Assembly: GCF_017830045.1 (NCBI RefSeq)
Contig: NZ_JAEDXU010000002.1
Span: forward strand, 248,001 to 312,000
DNA: 64,000 bases
Source of the DNA: Enterococcus larvae
Lineage (GTDB): Bacteria; Bacillota; Bacilli; Lactobacillales; Enterococcaceae
Direction: 5' to 3'
Every line of letters starts with the position of its first letter. Within the stretch, counting starts at the first letter, position 1. Both the position numbers and the translations under genes were made by a program. The notes beneath the pieces were generated by a model. It did no database searches. It was not told where the DNA came from and worked only from the letters and a program-made list of their open reading frames with translations. This document shows, piece by piece, positions 10,086 through 20,043 of this stretch.

Positions 10086-11972
10086 GTGAAGGAATTAAGA
10101 GTTGAAAACTTGACCAAAACATTTGGAGAAAAAACGTTGTTTGATGATCTTTCGTTTTTGATTCACGAGAAGGATCGGATTGGGTTGATCGGGATCAATG
10201 GAACAGGTAAAACAAGCTTATTGAATATATTAGCCGGAAAGGATTTTGGTGATGGCGACCTCAATCCGGTAAAACAGGCGAAGGACTATCGTATCGGGTA
10301 TTTGTCTCAGGCAAATACGTTTGATCCGGGGTCAACAGTGGTAGAAGCTGTTTTCCAAGGAGATACACCTATCATTCGTGCGGTAAAGGAATATGAGCTG
10401 GCTCTAATTGCCTTGAACCAGAACGGTATGGATGAATCTGCTCAAAAGCAATATACGCGTGCGGAAGAAAATATGAATAAAGAAGACGCTTGGTCTGCAG
10501 ATACCAATGCTAAAATCATCCTGCAAAAGCTGGGGATCGATACTCTGGATAAGAAGATCGGTGCATTATCTGGTGGTCAACAGAAAAGAGTCAGTCTGGC
10601 TCAGACCTTGATAGAGGCACCTGATTTGCTGCTGTTGGATGAACCGACGAACCATCTGGATTATGAAGCAATCAGCTGGTTGGAGAAATATCTAAAGGGG
10701 TATTCGGGAGCGTTGATTATGGTTACCCATGATCGCTATTTTCTGGATCGTATCACGAATCGGATCTTTGAGCTGTCCTTTGGAAAGCTGCATGAATATA
10801 TCGGCAATTATGAAGCGTATATTTCTGAAAAAGCAGAGCGTGAACGGGTAGAGGTTGAGCAGGAAACGAAGAGAAAACAGCTTTTCAAGCAAGAACTGGA
10901 ATGGATGCGAGCTGGGGTTCAGGCAAGAGGAACTAAGCAGCAGGCACGTCAGGATCGCTTTCATGAGCTGAAAGAAAATCTGCATCAGGTCAAAACAAAG
11001 GAATCGATTGAGTTGAACCTGGCTACTCAACGCTTGGGGAAAAAAGTGTTGGAAGTAGAACATGGTTTTTATAGTATAGAAGGAAAGCAATTACTGAATG
11101 ATTTTTCTTTACTTATCCAAGCAGGTGACCGAATCGGGATTACTGGAAAGAATGGTGCTGGAAAATCAACCTTACTAAATATACTTTCAGGGAGATTATC
11201 TTTAGAAAGCGGGAGCTATGCAATCGGCGAGACTGTTCGACTGGCATACTATACCCAGCAAAATGAAGAGATGGACCCAGAAAAACGAATGATCGCTTAC
11301 TTACAGGAAGCCGCTGAGGAAACAAGGACAGCCGACGGGCAAACAATTGGTGTTGCTGAGCTGTTGGAACGATTTTTGTTTCCACGCTTTATGCATGGGA
11401 CAAAAATTGGGAAGCTTTCCGGAGGAGAAAAACGCAGACTTTATTTACTAAAGCTGTTGATTGGGCAGCCGAATGTCCTGTTATTGGATGAACCAACCAA
11501 TGACTTAGATATTGATACACTAACTGTACTAGAAGACTATATCCGCCAATTCAACGGAACAGTCATTGCTGTTTCCCATGACCGTTACTTCCTTGATAAG
11601 ACTGCTGAAAAGCTGCTTGTTTTTAAAGGAAATACTGAAATAGCTACTTACTATGGTGCAATGAGCGATTATCTAGAAAACGAGTCAGAGGAAAAGGCAG
11701 AGGTAAAAAAAGAGAAACCAGTTGTCGCAAAACCTTCTGAGAAGAAGGAAAAAACGAAACTGACTTACATGGAACAAAAAGAGTGGACAGTGATTGAAGA
11801 TGAAATAGCTGCCCTTGAACAGGAGCAGGAAACAGTTACAGAAGAAATGAATCATCAAGGAAATGACTTTACCCGATTACAGGAATTACAGAAGCGTTTA
11901 GAGGAAATAGAACAAGAGTTGGAAAATAAAATTGAGCGTTGGGATTATCTAAGTCAATTTGTTGACGAATAG
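10086..11972 (+). CDS. ABC-F family ATPase (Uup/YfmR type)
   Basis: Two ATP-binding domains without membrane segments: Walker A motifs GINGTGKT (about residue 36) and GKNGAGKS, signature motifs LSGGQQKR and LSGGEKRR, Walker B DEPTNHLD and DEPTNDLD. The Uup-like C-terminal coiled coil, rich in Glu and Lys, covers roughly residues 535-628. ABC-F proteins act on the ribosome, resolving stalled translation or protecting from antibiotics; the Uup type is usually housekeeping. The GTG at 10086 (628 aa) is preferred over the longer frame from 10023 because it follows AAAGGATG and gives a normal N terminus. It begins an operon with thyA and dfrA. Confidence 0.88.
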   Translation: MKELRVENLTKTFGEKTLFDDLSFLIHEKDRIGLIGINGTGKTSLLNILAGKDFGDGDLNPVKQAKDYRIGYLSQANTFDPGSTVVEAVFQGDTPIIRAVKEYELALIALNQNGMDESAQKQYTRAEENMNKEDAWSADTNAKIILQKLGIDTLDKKIGALSGGQQKRVSLAQTLIEAPDLLLLDEPTNHLDYEAISWLEKYLKGYSGALIMVTHDRYFLDRITNRIFELSFGKLHEYIGNYEAYISEKAERERVEVEQETKRKQLFKQELEWMRAGVQARGTKQQARQDRFHELKENLHQVKTKESIELNLATQRLGKKVLEVEHGFYSIEGKQLLNDFSLLIQAGDRIGITGKNGAGKSTLLNILSGRLSLESGSYAIGETVRLAYYTQQNEEMDPEKRMIAYLQEAAEETRTADGQTIGVAELLERFLFPRFMHGTKIGKLSGGEKRRLYLLKLLIGQPNVLLLDEPTNDLDIDTLTVLEDYIRQFNGTVIAVSHDRYFLDKTAEKLLVFKGNTEIATYYGAMSDYLENESEEKAEVKKEKPVVAKPSEKKEKTKLTYMEQKEWTVIEDEIAALEQEQETVTEEMNHQGNDFTRLQELQKRLEEIEQELENKIERWDYLSQFVDE

Positions 11973-11986
11973 CGGGAGGAAATAGT

Positions 11987-12934
11987 ATGGAAAATGCGTA
12001 TCTTGATCTAGGGAGAAAAATTTTAAATGAAGGTCACTTCAAAGGCGATCGAACAGGAACAGGGACAAAAAGTATCTTTGGCTATCAAATGCGCTTTGAT
12101 TTATCTGAGGGCTTTCCTCTGTTAACAACCAAAAGAGTTCCTTTGGGATTGATCAAAAGTGAATTACTCTGGTTCATCAAGGGAGATACCAACATTCGCT
12201 ACTTATTAGAGCATAACAACCATATCTGGGATGAGTGGGCATTTGAACGCTATATCCAAAGCGATGATTACACTGGTCCTGATATGACTGATTTTGGTCG
12301 TCGTGTGTTGACGGACGAAGACTTCAAAGCGGATTATGAAGAGCAGCATACCATTTTTTGTGAAAAAATCCTAAAGGATCGTGAGTTTGCCGACAAGCAT
12401 GGTGAACTGGGGAATATTTACGGTGCGCAATGGCGGCACTGGGAGACGAAAGATGGTTCCTTCATCGATCAACTGCAAAATGTTATTGACATGATCAAAA
12501 CTTCTCCGGATTCTCGTCGGCTGATCGTATCTGCGTGGAATCCTGAAGATGTTCCAACAATGGCGCTGCCTCCTTGCCATACAATGTTTCAGTTTTATGT
12601 TAATGATGGAAAGTTGAGCTGTCAGCTCTATCAAAGAAGTGCCGATGTCTTTCTTGGTGTGCCCTTTAACATTGCCAGTTACGCTTTGCTGACACATTTA
12701 ATTGCACATGAAACAGGCTTGGAAGTTGGCGAATTTGTTCATACTTTAGGAGATGCTCATTTGTACACTAACCATATCGAACAAATGGAAGAACAGTTAT
12801 CCAGAGATGTGCGAAAGGCTCCAAAACTAATTTTGAATCAGGAAAAGGAATCTGTTTTTGATTTTGAAATGGATGATATCAAAATAGAAGGTTATGATCC
12901 TCATCCGTCAATTAAGGCGCCAATCGCAGTTTAA
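11987..12934 (+). CDS. thyA: thymidylate synthase
   Basis: Methylates dUMP to dTMP using methylenetetrahydrofolate, yielding dihydrofolate. The catalytic cysteine is in [24 protein letters not shown] binds phosphate and [12 protein letters not shown] binds the nucleotide. The 315-aa length is the longer lactobacillal/enterococcal form, with an insert around residues 85-135. Starts 14 bases after the ABC-F stop, with GGGAGG upstream. dfrA follows directly and regenerates tetrahydrofolate, a usual pairing. Confidence 0.96.
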   Translation: MENAYLDLGRKILNEGHFKGDRTGTGTKSIFGYQMRFDLSEGFPLLTTKRVPLGLIKSELLWFIKGDTNIRYLLEHNNHIWDEWAFERYIQSDDYTGPDMTDFGRRVLTDEDFKADYEEQHTIFCEKILKDREFADKHGELGNIYGAQWRHWETKDGSFIDQLQNVIDMIKTSPDSRRLIVSAWNPEDVPTMALPPCHTMFQFYVNDGKLSCQLYQRSADVFLGVPFNIASYALLTHLIAHETGLEVGEFVHTLGDAHLYTNHIEQMEEQLSRDVRKAPKLILNQEKESVFDFEMDDIKIEGYDPHPSIKAPIAV

Positions 12935-12956
12935 GGTTTGAAAGGGGTTAATGTGT

Positions 12957-13451
12957 ATGTTAGCAGCTATATGGGCTCAAGATGAGCAGGGATTGATCGG
13001 TAAGGGGAATGTTCTTCCGTGGCATTTGCCTAACGATTTGAAATTTTTCAAAAAAATGACAGAAAACAACACGATCGTTATGGGAAGAAAGACGTTCGAG
13101 GGGATGGGCGGTAAGGCTCTTCCGAATAGAAAAACGATTGTATTAACAAGAGATCACACGTATCAAGCAGAGGGTGTCGAGGTTATGCATAGTATAGAGG
13201 CTGTTCTTCGCTATGCTGAGGAATTTACCGGCATCACATTCATCGCCGGAGGGGCAAACATTTATCAGGATTTCCTGCCCTATTGTGATGTATTGTATCG
13301 AACAGTGATTCACGAAGTTTTTGATGGTGATACGGTGTTTCCTGAAATCAATTGGGATGAGTGGACATTGATCAACACCAGCGAAGGTGAAGTAGATGAG
13401 AAAAACAGTTATCCTCATGATTATGAAACCTATCAGCGTAAATCAGCATAG
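12957..13451 (+). CDS. dfrA: dihydrofolate reductase
   Basis: Reduces dihydrofolate to tetrahydrofolate with NADPH; the chromosomal trimethoprim target. Motifs: LAAIWAQDEQGLIGK, LPWHLPNDLKFFK (substrate Asp) and MGRKTFEGMG. The ATG at 12957 is preferred over the ATG at 12951 because AAAGGGG (12941-12947) is about 10 bases upstream and MLAAIWAQ matches enterococcal DHFR. Length 164 aa is normal. It is 22 bases after thyA and 30 bases before a hydrolase gene. Confidence 0.94.
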   Translation: MLAAIWAQDEQGLIGKGNVLPWHLPNDLKFFKKMTENNTIVMGRKTFEGMGGKALPNRKTIVLTRDHTYQAEGVEVMHSIEAVLRYAEEFTGITFIAGGANIYQDFLPYCDVLYRTVIHEVFDGDTVFPEINWDEWTLINTSEGEVDEKNSYPHDYETYQRKSA

Positions 13452-13481
13452 ATAGTTCATTCATTGTTAGGAGGAAGCTAA

Positions 13482-14294
13482 ATGAAAATCGAAATAAATG
13501 GTTGCTCCATTCACTACAAAATTAGAGGAATGGGTCAACCCATATTATGCATTCACGGTTTTCCTGAGGATCATGAAGTAATGCTTAACTGTGTTGAACC
13601 AATGTTTGAAAAAGTTGATGGGTATCAACGAGTATATATCGATCTTCCTGGAATGGGTAAGTCAACAACTTCAGAAGCCATTCAAACAGCTGATGACATG
13701 TTGGCTGTTGTTCAGCAATTTGCTGCACAAATTTTTAAAACAGAAAAATACCTGCTTGTTGGTCAATCCTATGGCGGATATCTATCTTTAGGAATGACTG
13801 TTGTTGATCCGAATCGTGTACGAGGACTGTTTCTGTTATGTCCCTGTGTGAAGGCTGATCGGCGAACCAGAACACTTCCCAAAAGAGAGCTTAGACAAAA
13901 GACCAATTTTTTCATCAATGATGAAGAAAAGGAAAGCTTTTCTGATTTTCTGGAAATGGCTGTTCTTGCAAATGAAGATACCTGGAGCAGATACAAGAAA
14001 GATATCCTGCCGGGGTTATTGAGAGCGGATTCTGATTTTGTGGATACATATCAAACAAATGGCTACGAACTTTCTTTTGAATCAGATTTTGAAAAGTTTA
14101 CTTATGATAAGCCAACAACCTTCTTAACAGGGAAACAGGATGATTGTGTCGGTTATCAGGATGCATTTCAATTGCTTCATTCGTTTTCACACGCATCATT
14201 TCTAATTATTGATGACGCTGGGCACAACCTGCAAATTGAACAGCCTGAGCTATTTCAAGATATTTTTAGAAAGTGGTTGGCAAAAGTTGAGTAA
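13482..14294 (+). CDS. alpha/beta-hydrolase
   Basis: A 270-aa alpha/beta-hydrolase: oxyanion region IHGFPEDHE, nucleophile elbow VGQSYGGY (Ser near residue 96), acid in TGKQDDCVG, and the catalytic histidine in DDAGHNLQIEQPE. The full catalytic triad is present and no signal peptide is seen, so it is a cytoplasmic esterase/peptidase-like enzyme of unknown substrate. The start has GGAGG 9 bases upstream. It ends the ABC-F, thyA, dfrA gene string and is followed by terminators. Confidence 0.85.
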   Translation: MKIEINGCSIHYKIRGMGQPILCIHGFPEDHEVMLNCVEPMFEKVDGYQRVYIDLPGMGKSTTSEAIQTADDMLAVVQQFAAQIFKTEKYLLVGQSYGGYLSLGMTVVDPNRVRGLFLLCPCVKADRRTRTLPKRELRQKTNFFINDEEKESFSDFLEMAVLANEDTWSRYKKDILPGLLRADSDFVDTYQTNGYELSFESDFEKFTYDKPTTFLTGKQDDCVGYQDAFQLLHSFSHASFLIIDDAGHNLQIEQPELFQDIFRKWLAKVE

Positions 14295-14387
14295 AACAAG
14301 AGAACTGCTTTTGCATCTAAGGTGTTTACCATGCTCCGATCCTCGAAGCATGGTGGAGCTTTGACATACAGTTTATTCGGCTTTAAG

Positions 14388-14421
14388 GGATTGAGGCAGA
14401 CTTCTGTCACAGTCCTTTTTT
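14388..14421 (+). terminator. terminator after the hydrolase gene
   Basis: GGATTGAGGCAGA pairs with TCTGTCACAGTCC with mismatches, followed by TTTTTT. The arm resembles the tracts found between many enterococcal genes. A separate 7-bp hairpin CCATGCT/AGCATGG lies just upstream at about 14328-14352. Confidence 0.6.
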
Positions 14422-14427
14422 ATATGC

Positions 14428-14465
14428 AAAAGGGTTAGGTTCTTTTGAAGGAACCTAACCCTTTT
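14428..14465. terminator. bidirectional terminator between the hydrolase gene and lexA
   Basis: Perfect 15-bp stem AAAAGGGTTAGGTTC/GAACCTAACCCTTTT with a short loop; T-rich on both strands. It serves the convergent hydrolase and lexA transcripts. Confidence 0.85.
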
Positions 14466-14476
14466 ATTGTTAGTAG

Positions 14477-15106
14477 TTAAATATGATTTCTATAAAGTCC
14501 TACTACTTTTCCTAAAATACTTACATTGTTCAAAATAATTGGTTCTAATGCGTCATTCTCAGGCTGTAAGCGAATGTAACTACTTTCTTTAAAGAAACGT
14601 TTACAAGTAGCTTCATCTTCATCAGTCATTGCAATAACAATATCCCCATTAGCAGCTGATTGCTGTTTTCTGACAATAACTTGATCACCGTCTAAAATCC
14701 CGGCGTTGATCATGCTTTCCCCACGGATCGTCAACATGAATAGAGCATTTTCCTCTGAACGCAAATCAGGAGGAAGCGGGAAGAAATCAGAGGCTTCTTC
14801 TACCGCAAGGATAGGTTCGCCGGCTGTTACCACACCAAGCATTGGGATCGTTGTCGGCTGAACACCGATTTTTTCAAGCCCTTCTGCTGTCAGCTCGATT
14901 GCTCTTGGTTTTGTTGGATCTCTTAAAATCAGCCCTTTTTTTTCTAAACGAGCTAAATGACCATGCACGGTAGAGGTCGATGAAAGATCAACAGCTTTTC
15001 CAATCTCTCGAACAGTTGGTGGATATCCTTTAAGTTCGACTTGTTCATATATATATTTCAATACTTCGACTTGTCTTGTTTCAGTACGCTTTGCCAATAT
15101 CCGCAC
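14477..15106 (-). CDS. lexA: LexA repressor
   Basis: SOS repressor: N-terminal winged helix ([23 protein letters not shown]), then an S24 autoprotease domain with the cleavage bond Ala95-Gly96 in VVTAGEP, catalytic Ser131 in RGESM and Lys169 in ATCKRF. At 209 aa it is the normal size. An SOS box overlaps its own -35, so it is likely autoregulated. The divergent neighbour is a DUF896 gene; in Bacillus lexA is divergent from yneA, but no yneA-like division inhibitor is seen here. Confidence 0.96.
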   Translation of the reverse strand: MRILAKRTETRQVEVLKYIYEQVELKGYPPTVREIGKAVDLSSTSTVHGHLARLEKKGLILRDPTKPRAIELTAEGLEKIGVQPTTIPMLGVVTAGEPILAVEEASDFFPLPPDLRSEENALFMLTIRGESMINAGILDGDQVIVRKQQSAANGDIVIAMTDEDEATCKRFFKESSYIRLQPENDALEPIILNNVSILGKVVGLYRNHI

Positions 15107-15133
15107 CCTCTTTCAGTTTTATAGATACAGTCT

Positions 15134-15168
15134 ATCATACTTGATAATTTAAATCAAACAAGCGTTCG
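15134..15168 (-). promoter_or_regulatory. lexA promoter with SOS (LexA) box
   Basis: On the minus strand TTGTTT (15156-15161), 16-bp spacer and TATGAT (15134-15139). The 14-mer CGAACGCTTGTTTG at 15155-15168 fits the Gram-positive LexA box CGAAC-N4-GTTCG with one mismatch in the arms and overlaps the -35, as expected for autorepression. Confidence 0.75.
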
Positions 15169-15349
15169 TGTTTTTCTTTCATGGAATTTAGTTGTTTTTT
15201 TTCGCTTCTTCTTATACTATTAGAGTGTTGATAAAGTAGTGGACTCATGCGAATATTTTTATTATTGGCGACTGCTGCTTGCCCACGATAGTCGTAGTAG
15301 AGCGACTGATTATTTTTCTCGTTTGTAAGAGAAGAGGGAGGAAAGAACT

Positions 15350-15592
15350 GTGCTGTCAAAGGAAAAGCTTGCCCGTATCAATGAACTATCAAAGAAATCA
15401 AAAGAATCAGAATTGACTGCGGCTGAAAAGAAGGAGCAGAAAGTGCTTCGTGAAGAGTATATCAAGACATTCAGAAAAGGGATGCGTCATCATATAGAAG
15501 GGATGAAGGTCGTTGATCCTGAAGGAAATGATGTGACTCCTGATAAGCTGAAGCAGATTCAGAAGGAAAAAGGATTACATGATCGTAAATAA
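15350..15592 (+). CDS. DUF896 (YnzC-like) small protein
   Basis: An 80-aa protein starting [20 protein letters not shown] with [21 protein letters not shown], the hallmark of the YnzC/DUF896 family: small helical-hairpin cytosolic proteins of unclear role. The GTG start at 15350 follows GAGGGAGG. The lexA - DUF896 - transketolase order is conserved in Firmicutes. A LexA box lies in the shared upstream region, so SOS control is possible but unproved. Confidence 0.85.
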   Translation: MLSKEKLARINELSKKSKESELTAAEKKEQKVLREEYIKTFRKGMRHHIEGMKVVDPEGNDVTPDKLKQIQKEKGLHDRK

Positions 15593-15617
15593 TTATAGTG
15601 GATTTTACTGAAATTCA

Positions 15618-15646
15618 TTGCTTTCGACCATGAAATGGGTTACAAT
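15618..15646 (+). promoter_or_regulatory. predicted promoter of tkt
   Basis: TTGCTT (15618-15623), 17-bp spacer, TACAAT (15641-15646), about 45 bases before the transketolase start. Confidence 0.6.
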
Positions 15647-15690
15647 ATTGTCAATAAAGGTAAAAAAAACCTAAATAGGAGATGATTTTT

Positions 15691-17685
15691 TTGTTCGACA
15701 AAACTGATCAACTTAGTGTGAATACGGTACGTACACTGAGCATCGAAGCAATTCAAAAAGCTAACTCAGGACATCCGGGATTACCAATGGGTGCTGCGCC
15801 AATGGCCTATGCATTATGGACAAAACACTTGAAAGTAAATCCTACAACTTCTAGAAACTGGGCGGATCGTGACCGTTTTGTATTATCTGCAGGACATGGT
15901 TCTGCATTATTGTACAGTCTGCTTCATTTATCCGGCTACAATGTTACTTTAGATGATTTGAAATCATTCCGTCAATGGGACAGCAAGACACCGGGACATC
16001 CGGAAGTAGACCATACAGACGGCGTGGAAGCAACGACTGGGCCTTTGGGACAAGGGATTGCTATGGCTGTGGGTATGGCGATGTCAGAAGCTCACCTGTC
16101 TGCTGTATATAACAGAGACAGCTTCTCTGTTGTCGATCACTATACGTATTCTCTATGTGGAGACGGCGACTTGATGGAAGGTGTTTCACAAGAAGCGGCT
16201 TCAATGGCTGGTCATATGAAATTAGGTAAGTTGATCGTATTATATGATTCAAATGATATCTCCTTAGATGGACCAACATCAAAAGCCTTTACTGAAAATG
16301 TCGGCGCACGCTTTGAAGCTTATAACTGGCAGCATATCCTTGTAAAAGACGGAAATGATCTGGAAGCTATCTCAAAAGCGATCGAAGAAGCGAAAGCTGA
16401 AACAGATAAGCCGACATTGATCGAAGTGAAAACTGTGATTGGTTTTGGTGCACCGAATGAGGGAACTTCTGCTGTCCATGGCGCACCATTAGGACAAGAG
16501 GGTATTGATGCAGCAAAAGCAGTTTATGGTTGGGAATACCCTGACTTTACAGTTCCGGAAGAAGTTGCAGAACGCTTCCGTCAAGAAATGGTCGAAAAAG
16601 GCGAAAAAGCTGAAGCAGAATGGAATGAGTTATTTGCAAACTACAGCAACGCTCATCCAGAGCTTGCAAAACAGTTTAAAGATGCTTTTGCCAATAAACT
16701 ACCTGAAAACTGGGACAAAGAATTACCAGTATATGAAGTTGGCAGCAGTGCAGCCAGTCGTGTAACAAGTAAAGAAACGATCCAAGCGATTTCTAAAGCT
16801 GTTCCTAGCTTCTGGGGCGGATCAGCTGACTTATCTGCTTCAAATAACACAATGGTTGCTGCTGAGAAGGACTTTGAGCCTGGTCAATATGAAGGCCGCA
16901 ACATTTGGTTTGGTGTTCGTGAATTCGCTATGGCAGCCGCTATGAACGGCATCCAGCTTCATGGAGGAACAAAAGTATACGGAGGAACATTCTTCGTCTT
17001 TACTGATTATCTGCGTCCAGCAATTCGTTTGGCGGCTATTCAGAAGACACCGGTTACGTATGTGCTTACTCATGATTCAGTAGCTGTTGGGGAAGATGGC
17101 CCAACACATGAACCAATCGAGCAGCTAGCAAGCGTTCGTTGTATGCCTGGGGTACAAGTCATTCGTCCGGCTGACGGAAATGAAACAGTTGCAGCGTGGA
17201 AATTAGCAATGACTTCAACAGATAAGCCAACGATCCTTGTATTGAGTCGTCAAAATCTTCCGGTTATCGAAGGAACAAAAGCGATGGCAGAAGAGTTTGT
17301 TGGAAAAGGTGCATATGTCATCTCACCACAAAAAGGTGACAAACCTGAAGGAATCCTTATTGCTACAGGTTCAGAAGTAAACTTGGCAATTGACACGCAA
17401 AAAGCTTTGGTTGAGCAAGGAAAAGATGTATCTGTTGTTTCAATGCCAAGTATGGAGCTATTCGAAGAGCAGTCTGAGGAATACAAAGAATCTGTTCTGC
17501 CGAAAGATGTGAAAAAGCGTGTAGCAATCGAAGCAGCTTCATCATTCGGATGGGATCGCTATGTTGGATTTGAAGGAACAACAGTAACAATCAATCATTT
17601 TGGTGCATCTGCACCTGGTGACACCGTGCTGAGAGAATTCGGATTTACAGTTGAAAATGTTACAGAAAAGTTTAATAGTCTTTAA
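15691..17685 (+). CDS. tkt: transketolase
   Basis: Thiamine-diphosphate enzyme of the pentose phosphate pathway moving two-carbon units between sugar phosphates. Motifs: [28 protein letters not shown], the ThDP-binding [11 protein letters not shown] region, and the C-terminal [17 protein letters not shown]. The TTG at 15691 (664 aa, [14 protein letters not shown]) is preferred over the ATG at 15682, which touches the TAGGAG ribosome site. Own promoter and a strong terminator enclose it, so it looks monocistronic. Its product erythrose-4-phosphate feeds the aro pathway at the window's start. Confidence 0.95.
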   Translation: MFDKTDQLSVNTVRTLSIEAIQKANSGHPGLPMGAAPMAYALWTKHLKVNPTTSRNWADRDRFVLSAGHGSALLYSLLHLSGYNVTLDDLKSFRQWDSKTPGHPEVDHTDGVEATTGPLGQGIAMAVGMAMSEAHLSAVYNRDSFSVVDHYTYSLCGDGDLMEGVSQEAASMAGHMKLGKLIVLYDSNDISLDGPTSKAFTENVGARFEAYNWQHILVKDGNDLEAISKAIEEAKAETDKPTLIEVKTVIGFGAPNEGTSAVHGAPLGQEGIDAAKAVYGWEYPDFTVPEEVAERFRQEMVEKGEKAEAEWNELFANYSNAHPELAKQFKDAFANKLPENWDKELPVYEVGSSAASRVTSKETIQAISKAVPSFWGGSADLSASNNTMVAAEKDFEPGQYEGRNIWFGVREFAMAAAMNGIQLHGGTKVYGGTFFVFTDYLRPAIRLAAIQKTPVTYVLTHDSVAVGEDGPTHEPIEQLASVRCMPGVQVIRPADGNETVAAWKLAMTSTDKPTILVLSRQNLPVIEGTKAMAEEFVGKGAYVISPQKGDKPEGILIATGSEVNLAIDTQKALVEQGKDVSVVSMPSMELFEEQSEEYKESVLPKDVKKRVAIEAASSFGWDRYVGFEGTTVTINHFGASAPGDTVLREFGFTVENVTEKFNSL

Positions 17686-17708
17686 TTTTTTCATCTATCA
17701 ATAATAAA

Positions 17709-17753
17709 AGCAGGTAGGGATTTCGAATGAAATTCCTACCTGCTCTTTTTTTC
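17709..17753 (+). terminator. terminator after tkt
   Basis: AGCAGGTAGG-ATTTC pairs with GAAAT-CCTACCTGCT, loop of four, then CTTTTTTT. Confidence 0.88.
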
Positions 17754-17944
17754 AGGAGGAAAAATGATAACTGACCGCTATAAAAGTTATCGATAATTTT
17801 CTGCATGTAAAGTATATATTATATTAATAAATATAATATTGTCTTTCTTTTTCATTAATTATATTTCGAACAAATTTCAGTTAGATTAAATTTGCATATA
17901 TGAGAAACTATATTGTTGTTTCTTTTTTTTAATTATCATACACT

Positions 17945-17958
17945 ATTATCATGATAAT
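17945..17958 (+). promoter_or_regulatory. palindrome before the glucosaminidase gene
   Basis: Perfect 14-bp palindrome ATTATCATGATAAT, with an extra copy of ATTATCAT at 17932-17939. It lies 5 bases before the AAGGAGG ribosome site. It resembles Fur-type half sites arranged everted; possible operator, not proven. Confidence 0.35.
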
Positions 17959-17980
17959 TATTTAAGGAGGAACAAAGTGA

Positions 17981-18835
17981 ATGGAGAAACGTGAAACACG
18001 CAGCAGCAGACATATAGAAAAAGCTATCAAACATAAGAAAAATGCGAATCGTTTTGCTTCAAGTGTAGGGGTTGCCTTATTGTCTGTTCCAATTGCAAGT
18101 GGAACAGCACTTTTTTCTGATGAGACAGAAGCGTATGCATACGAAGAAGTATCCTCTGTTTCCCCAGTGGACTTTATCGAATCTATTGGCTATTCTGCGT
18201 CTACTGTAGCCAGTGCCAACGATTTATATGCCTCTGTGATGATTGCGCAAGCATTGTTGGAAAGCAGCTACGGAAATTCTCAATTAGCCAGTGCACCGAA
18301 CTATAATCTTTTTGGGGTAAAAGGCAGTTACTATGGACAGTCGGTTTACATGTCAACGACAGAATACATGAATGGTGAATGGTTGATTACTTCTGAACCG
18401 TTTCGTGTCTATTCATCTTATTATGAATCATTTATGGATCATGCTAATGTGATTTTGTCTGCCGTTTCTGGTTATGGCAGCTATTATTATTCTAGTGTCT
18501 GGAAGAGCAACACAATGAGCTATATGGACGCTACAGCAGCCTTGACAGGGACTTATGCAACAGATCCTGATTATGCACAGAAGCTGAACTGGTTGATCGA
18601 AGCCTACGGTCTGACTAGATTTGATACAGGCAGCTCAGGCTACAGCTATTATTCTGATACTGAAAATCAAGCTGTTATCTATTCAGAATCTGGACTGACA
18701 AATTATACTGTAAATGCAGGTGATACCTTATGGGGAATTGCTCAGTCATATGGAACTTCCGTTGACCAGCTAATGGCTCTCAATGGCCTTACAGCTGATT
18801 TGATTACCGTAGGACAGGTTATACAGGTAAGATAA
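17981..18835 (+). CDS. secreted N-acetylglucosaminidase (GH73) with C-terminal LysM
   Basis: Peptidoglycan hydrolase. N-terminal basic stretch, then a signal-like hydrophobic segment (about residues 26-46); GH73 domain about 60-205 with the catalytic Glu in QALLESSYGNSQLA and the family motif YNLFGVKGSYYG; a single LysM (NYTVNAGDTLWGIAQSYGTS) at 237-284 for wall binding. Length 284 aa; shorter than AtlA-type enzymes. RBS AAGGAGG upstream. E. faecalis has a glucosaminidase gene at the same place before cysK. It may act in daughter-cell separation. Upstream palindromes suggest regulation. Confidence 0.9.
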   Translation: MEKRETRSSRHIEKAIKHKKNANRFASSVGVALLSVPIASGTALFSDETEAYAYEEVSSVSPVDFIESIGYSASTVASANDLYASVMIAQALLESSYGNSQLASAPNYNLFGVKGSYYGQSVYMSTTEYMNGEWLITSEPFRVYSSYYESFMDHANVILSAVSGYGSYYYSSVWKSNTMSYMDATAALTGTYATDPDYAQKLNWLIEAYGLTRFDTGSSGYSYYSDTENQAVIYSESGLTNYTVNAGDTLWGIAQSYGTSVDQLMALNGLTADLITVGQVIQVR

Positions 18836-18842
18836 AAATAGC

Positions 18843-18876
18843 AAAAGCAGAAATCATTTATGATTTCTGCTTTTTT
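18843..18876. terminator. terminator between the glucosaminidase gene and ispH
   Basis: AAAAGCAGAAATCA pairs with TGATTTCTGCTTTT, loop of four, T-run on both strands; serves the convergent genes. Confidence 0.88.
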
Positions 18877-18882
18877 GTATTT

Positions 18883-19881
18883 CTAACGCTTTCCGTTACG
18901 CAATTCCTCTAATCGTCGTTCACGATTTTTTGAGATATCCTTTTTACGGGGTCTAGGCAGAATAGCTTCCTCTGCTACGTTGCTTTCTTGAACGTGGGTA
19001 GTTGGATCGGCGTAGTCAAAATTTTGCAAATAACCGATTACTTCTCTTACAATTGGAGTAGGAGTAGAAGCGCCGGCAGTTACCGCGATTCTATTCACAG
19101 ATTTCAGCCATTCAGGCTGAATATCCGAAACATCTGAGACTCTATAGGCTTTGACACCTGCCTGCTGTTCAGATACTTGGGCTAGCCGATTACTGTTGTT
19201 GCTCTTAGGATCGCCGACAACGATTGTCAGGTCACAGCCCTTTGCTTGTTCAACAACTGCTTCCTGTCGTACCTGAGTGGCTTTACAGATATCCTGGTGG
19301 ATTTCCACCAACGGATATTTTTCTTTGATCTGCTCAATCAATTCTAAGACATCCCATTGACTCATAGTTGTCTGGTTCGTCAGAAACAGCTTCTTATCCT
19401 GAGGAAAATCAAGCTTCTCGATATCATCTGAGGAGGCAATCAGATGTACATGCTCAGGTGAAACGCCAAGTGCACCTTCCGGCTCCGGGTGATTTCTTTT
19501 TCCAATATAAAGTACATCGAAGTCTTCTTTTACTTTATTCTCGATAATTTCATGTGTGATCATCACATCCGGACAGGTGGCATCGACAACAGCTAATCCT
19601 TTTGCAACAGCAATCTCTCTGATTTTCGGGGAAACACCATGGGCAGTAAAGATGACTGTTCCTGAATTTGCTTGTTTCAAAATTTCTTCACGATTTTCTC
19701 CATCAAGAGTATGTATTCCAATGCTTTCAAATGCCTCGGTCACATGTTCATTGTGAACAATCATTCCCAATATGTAGATGGGCCTTGGTAATGATTCATC
19801 TAAGGAAACATTTCTTGCGATGACCATTGCATCAACAACGCCGTAGCAATAACCTCTGGGACTGATATTTACGATCTCCAT
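18883..19881 (-). CDS. ispH: 4-hydroxy-3-methylbut-2-enyl diphosphate reductase (IspH/LytB)
   Basis: Last step of the MEP isoprenoid pathway: reduction of HMBPP to IPP and DMAPP by a [4Fe-4S] enzyme. All three cluster cysteines are present: SPRGYCYGV (Cys12), VDATCPD and [12 protein letters not shown]; the catalytic glutamate lies in [10 protein letters not shown], and [10 protein letters not shown] is intact. The sequence is of the Bacillus/Listeria type, 332 aa. RBS GGAG precedes the ATG. This is unexpected in an Enterococcus-like genome, since enterococci are known for the mevalonate pathway; no other MEP gene is in the window. Confidence 0.93.
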   Translation of the reverse strand: MEIVNISPRGYCYGVVDAMVIARNVSLDESLPRPIYILGMIVHNEHVTEAFESIGIHTLDGENREEILKQANSGTVIFTAHGVSPKIREIAVAKGLAVVDATCPDVMITHEIIENKVKEDFDVLYIGKRNHPEPEGALGVSPEHVHLIASSDDIEKLDFPQDKKLFLTNQTTMSQWDVLELIEQIKEKYPLVEIHQDICKATQVRQEAVVEQAKGCDLTIVVGDPKSNNSNRLAQVSEQQAGVKAYRVSDVSDIQPEWLKSVNRIAVTAGASTPTPIVREVIGYLQNFDYADPTTHVQESNVAEEAILPRPRKKDISKNRERRLEELRNGKR

Positions 19882-20043
19882 ATAAATAAACTCCTATTTT
19901 TGTTTTTTCTACTATACAACATTTTCATTAAGAATGTATAAAGTTCTATGTCCAACCGTTTAACTATAGCAAATTAATAGCGTGATTTCAAAAAATGAGC
20001 TATTATTAGAGAAAGATTAAGAAATATAGATGGGGGAAATAGT

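Noticed and set aside
13500-14290. Alpha/beta-hydrolase as part of folate metabolism because it follows dfrA
   Set aside because: Adjacency only; nothing in its sequence points to a folate substrate.
15135-15359. Minus-strand frame of 74 codons between lexA and the DUF896 gene (possible yneA)
   Set aside because: No LysM or division-inhibitor features, overlaps the lexA promoter and has no SD.
17764-17796. 10-codon ORF after AGGAGG just behind the tkt terminator
   Set aside because: Good ribosome site, but too short to judge, no promoter between it and the terminator, and not linked to a downstream hairpin.
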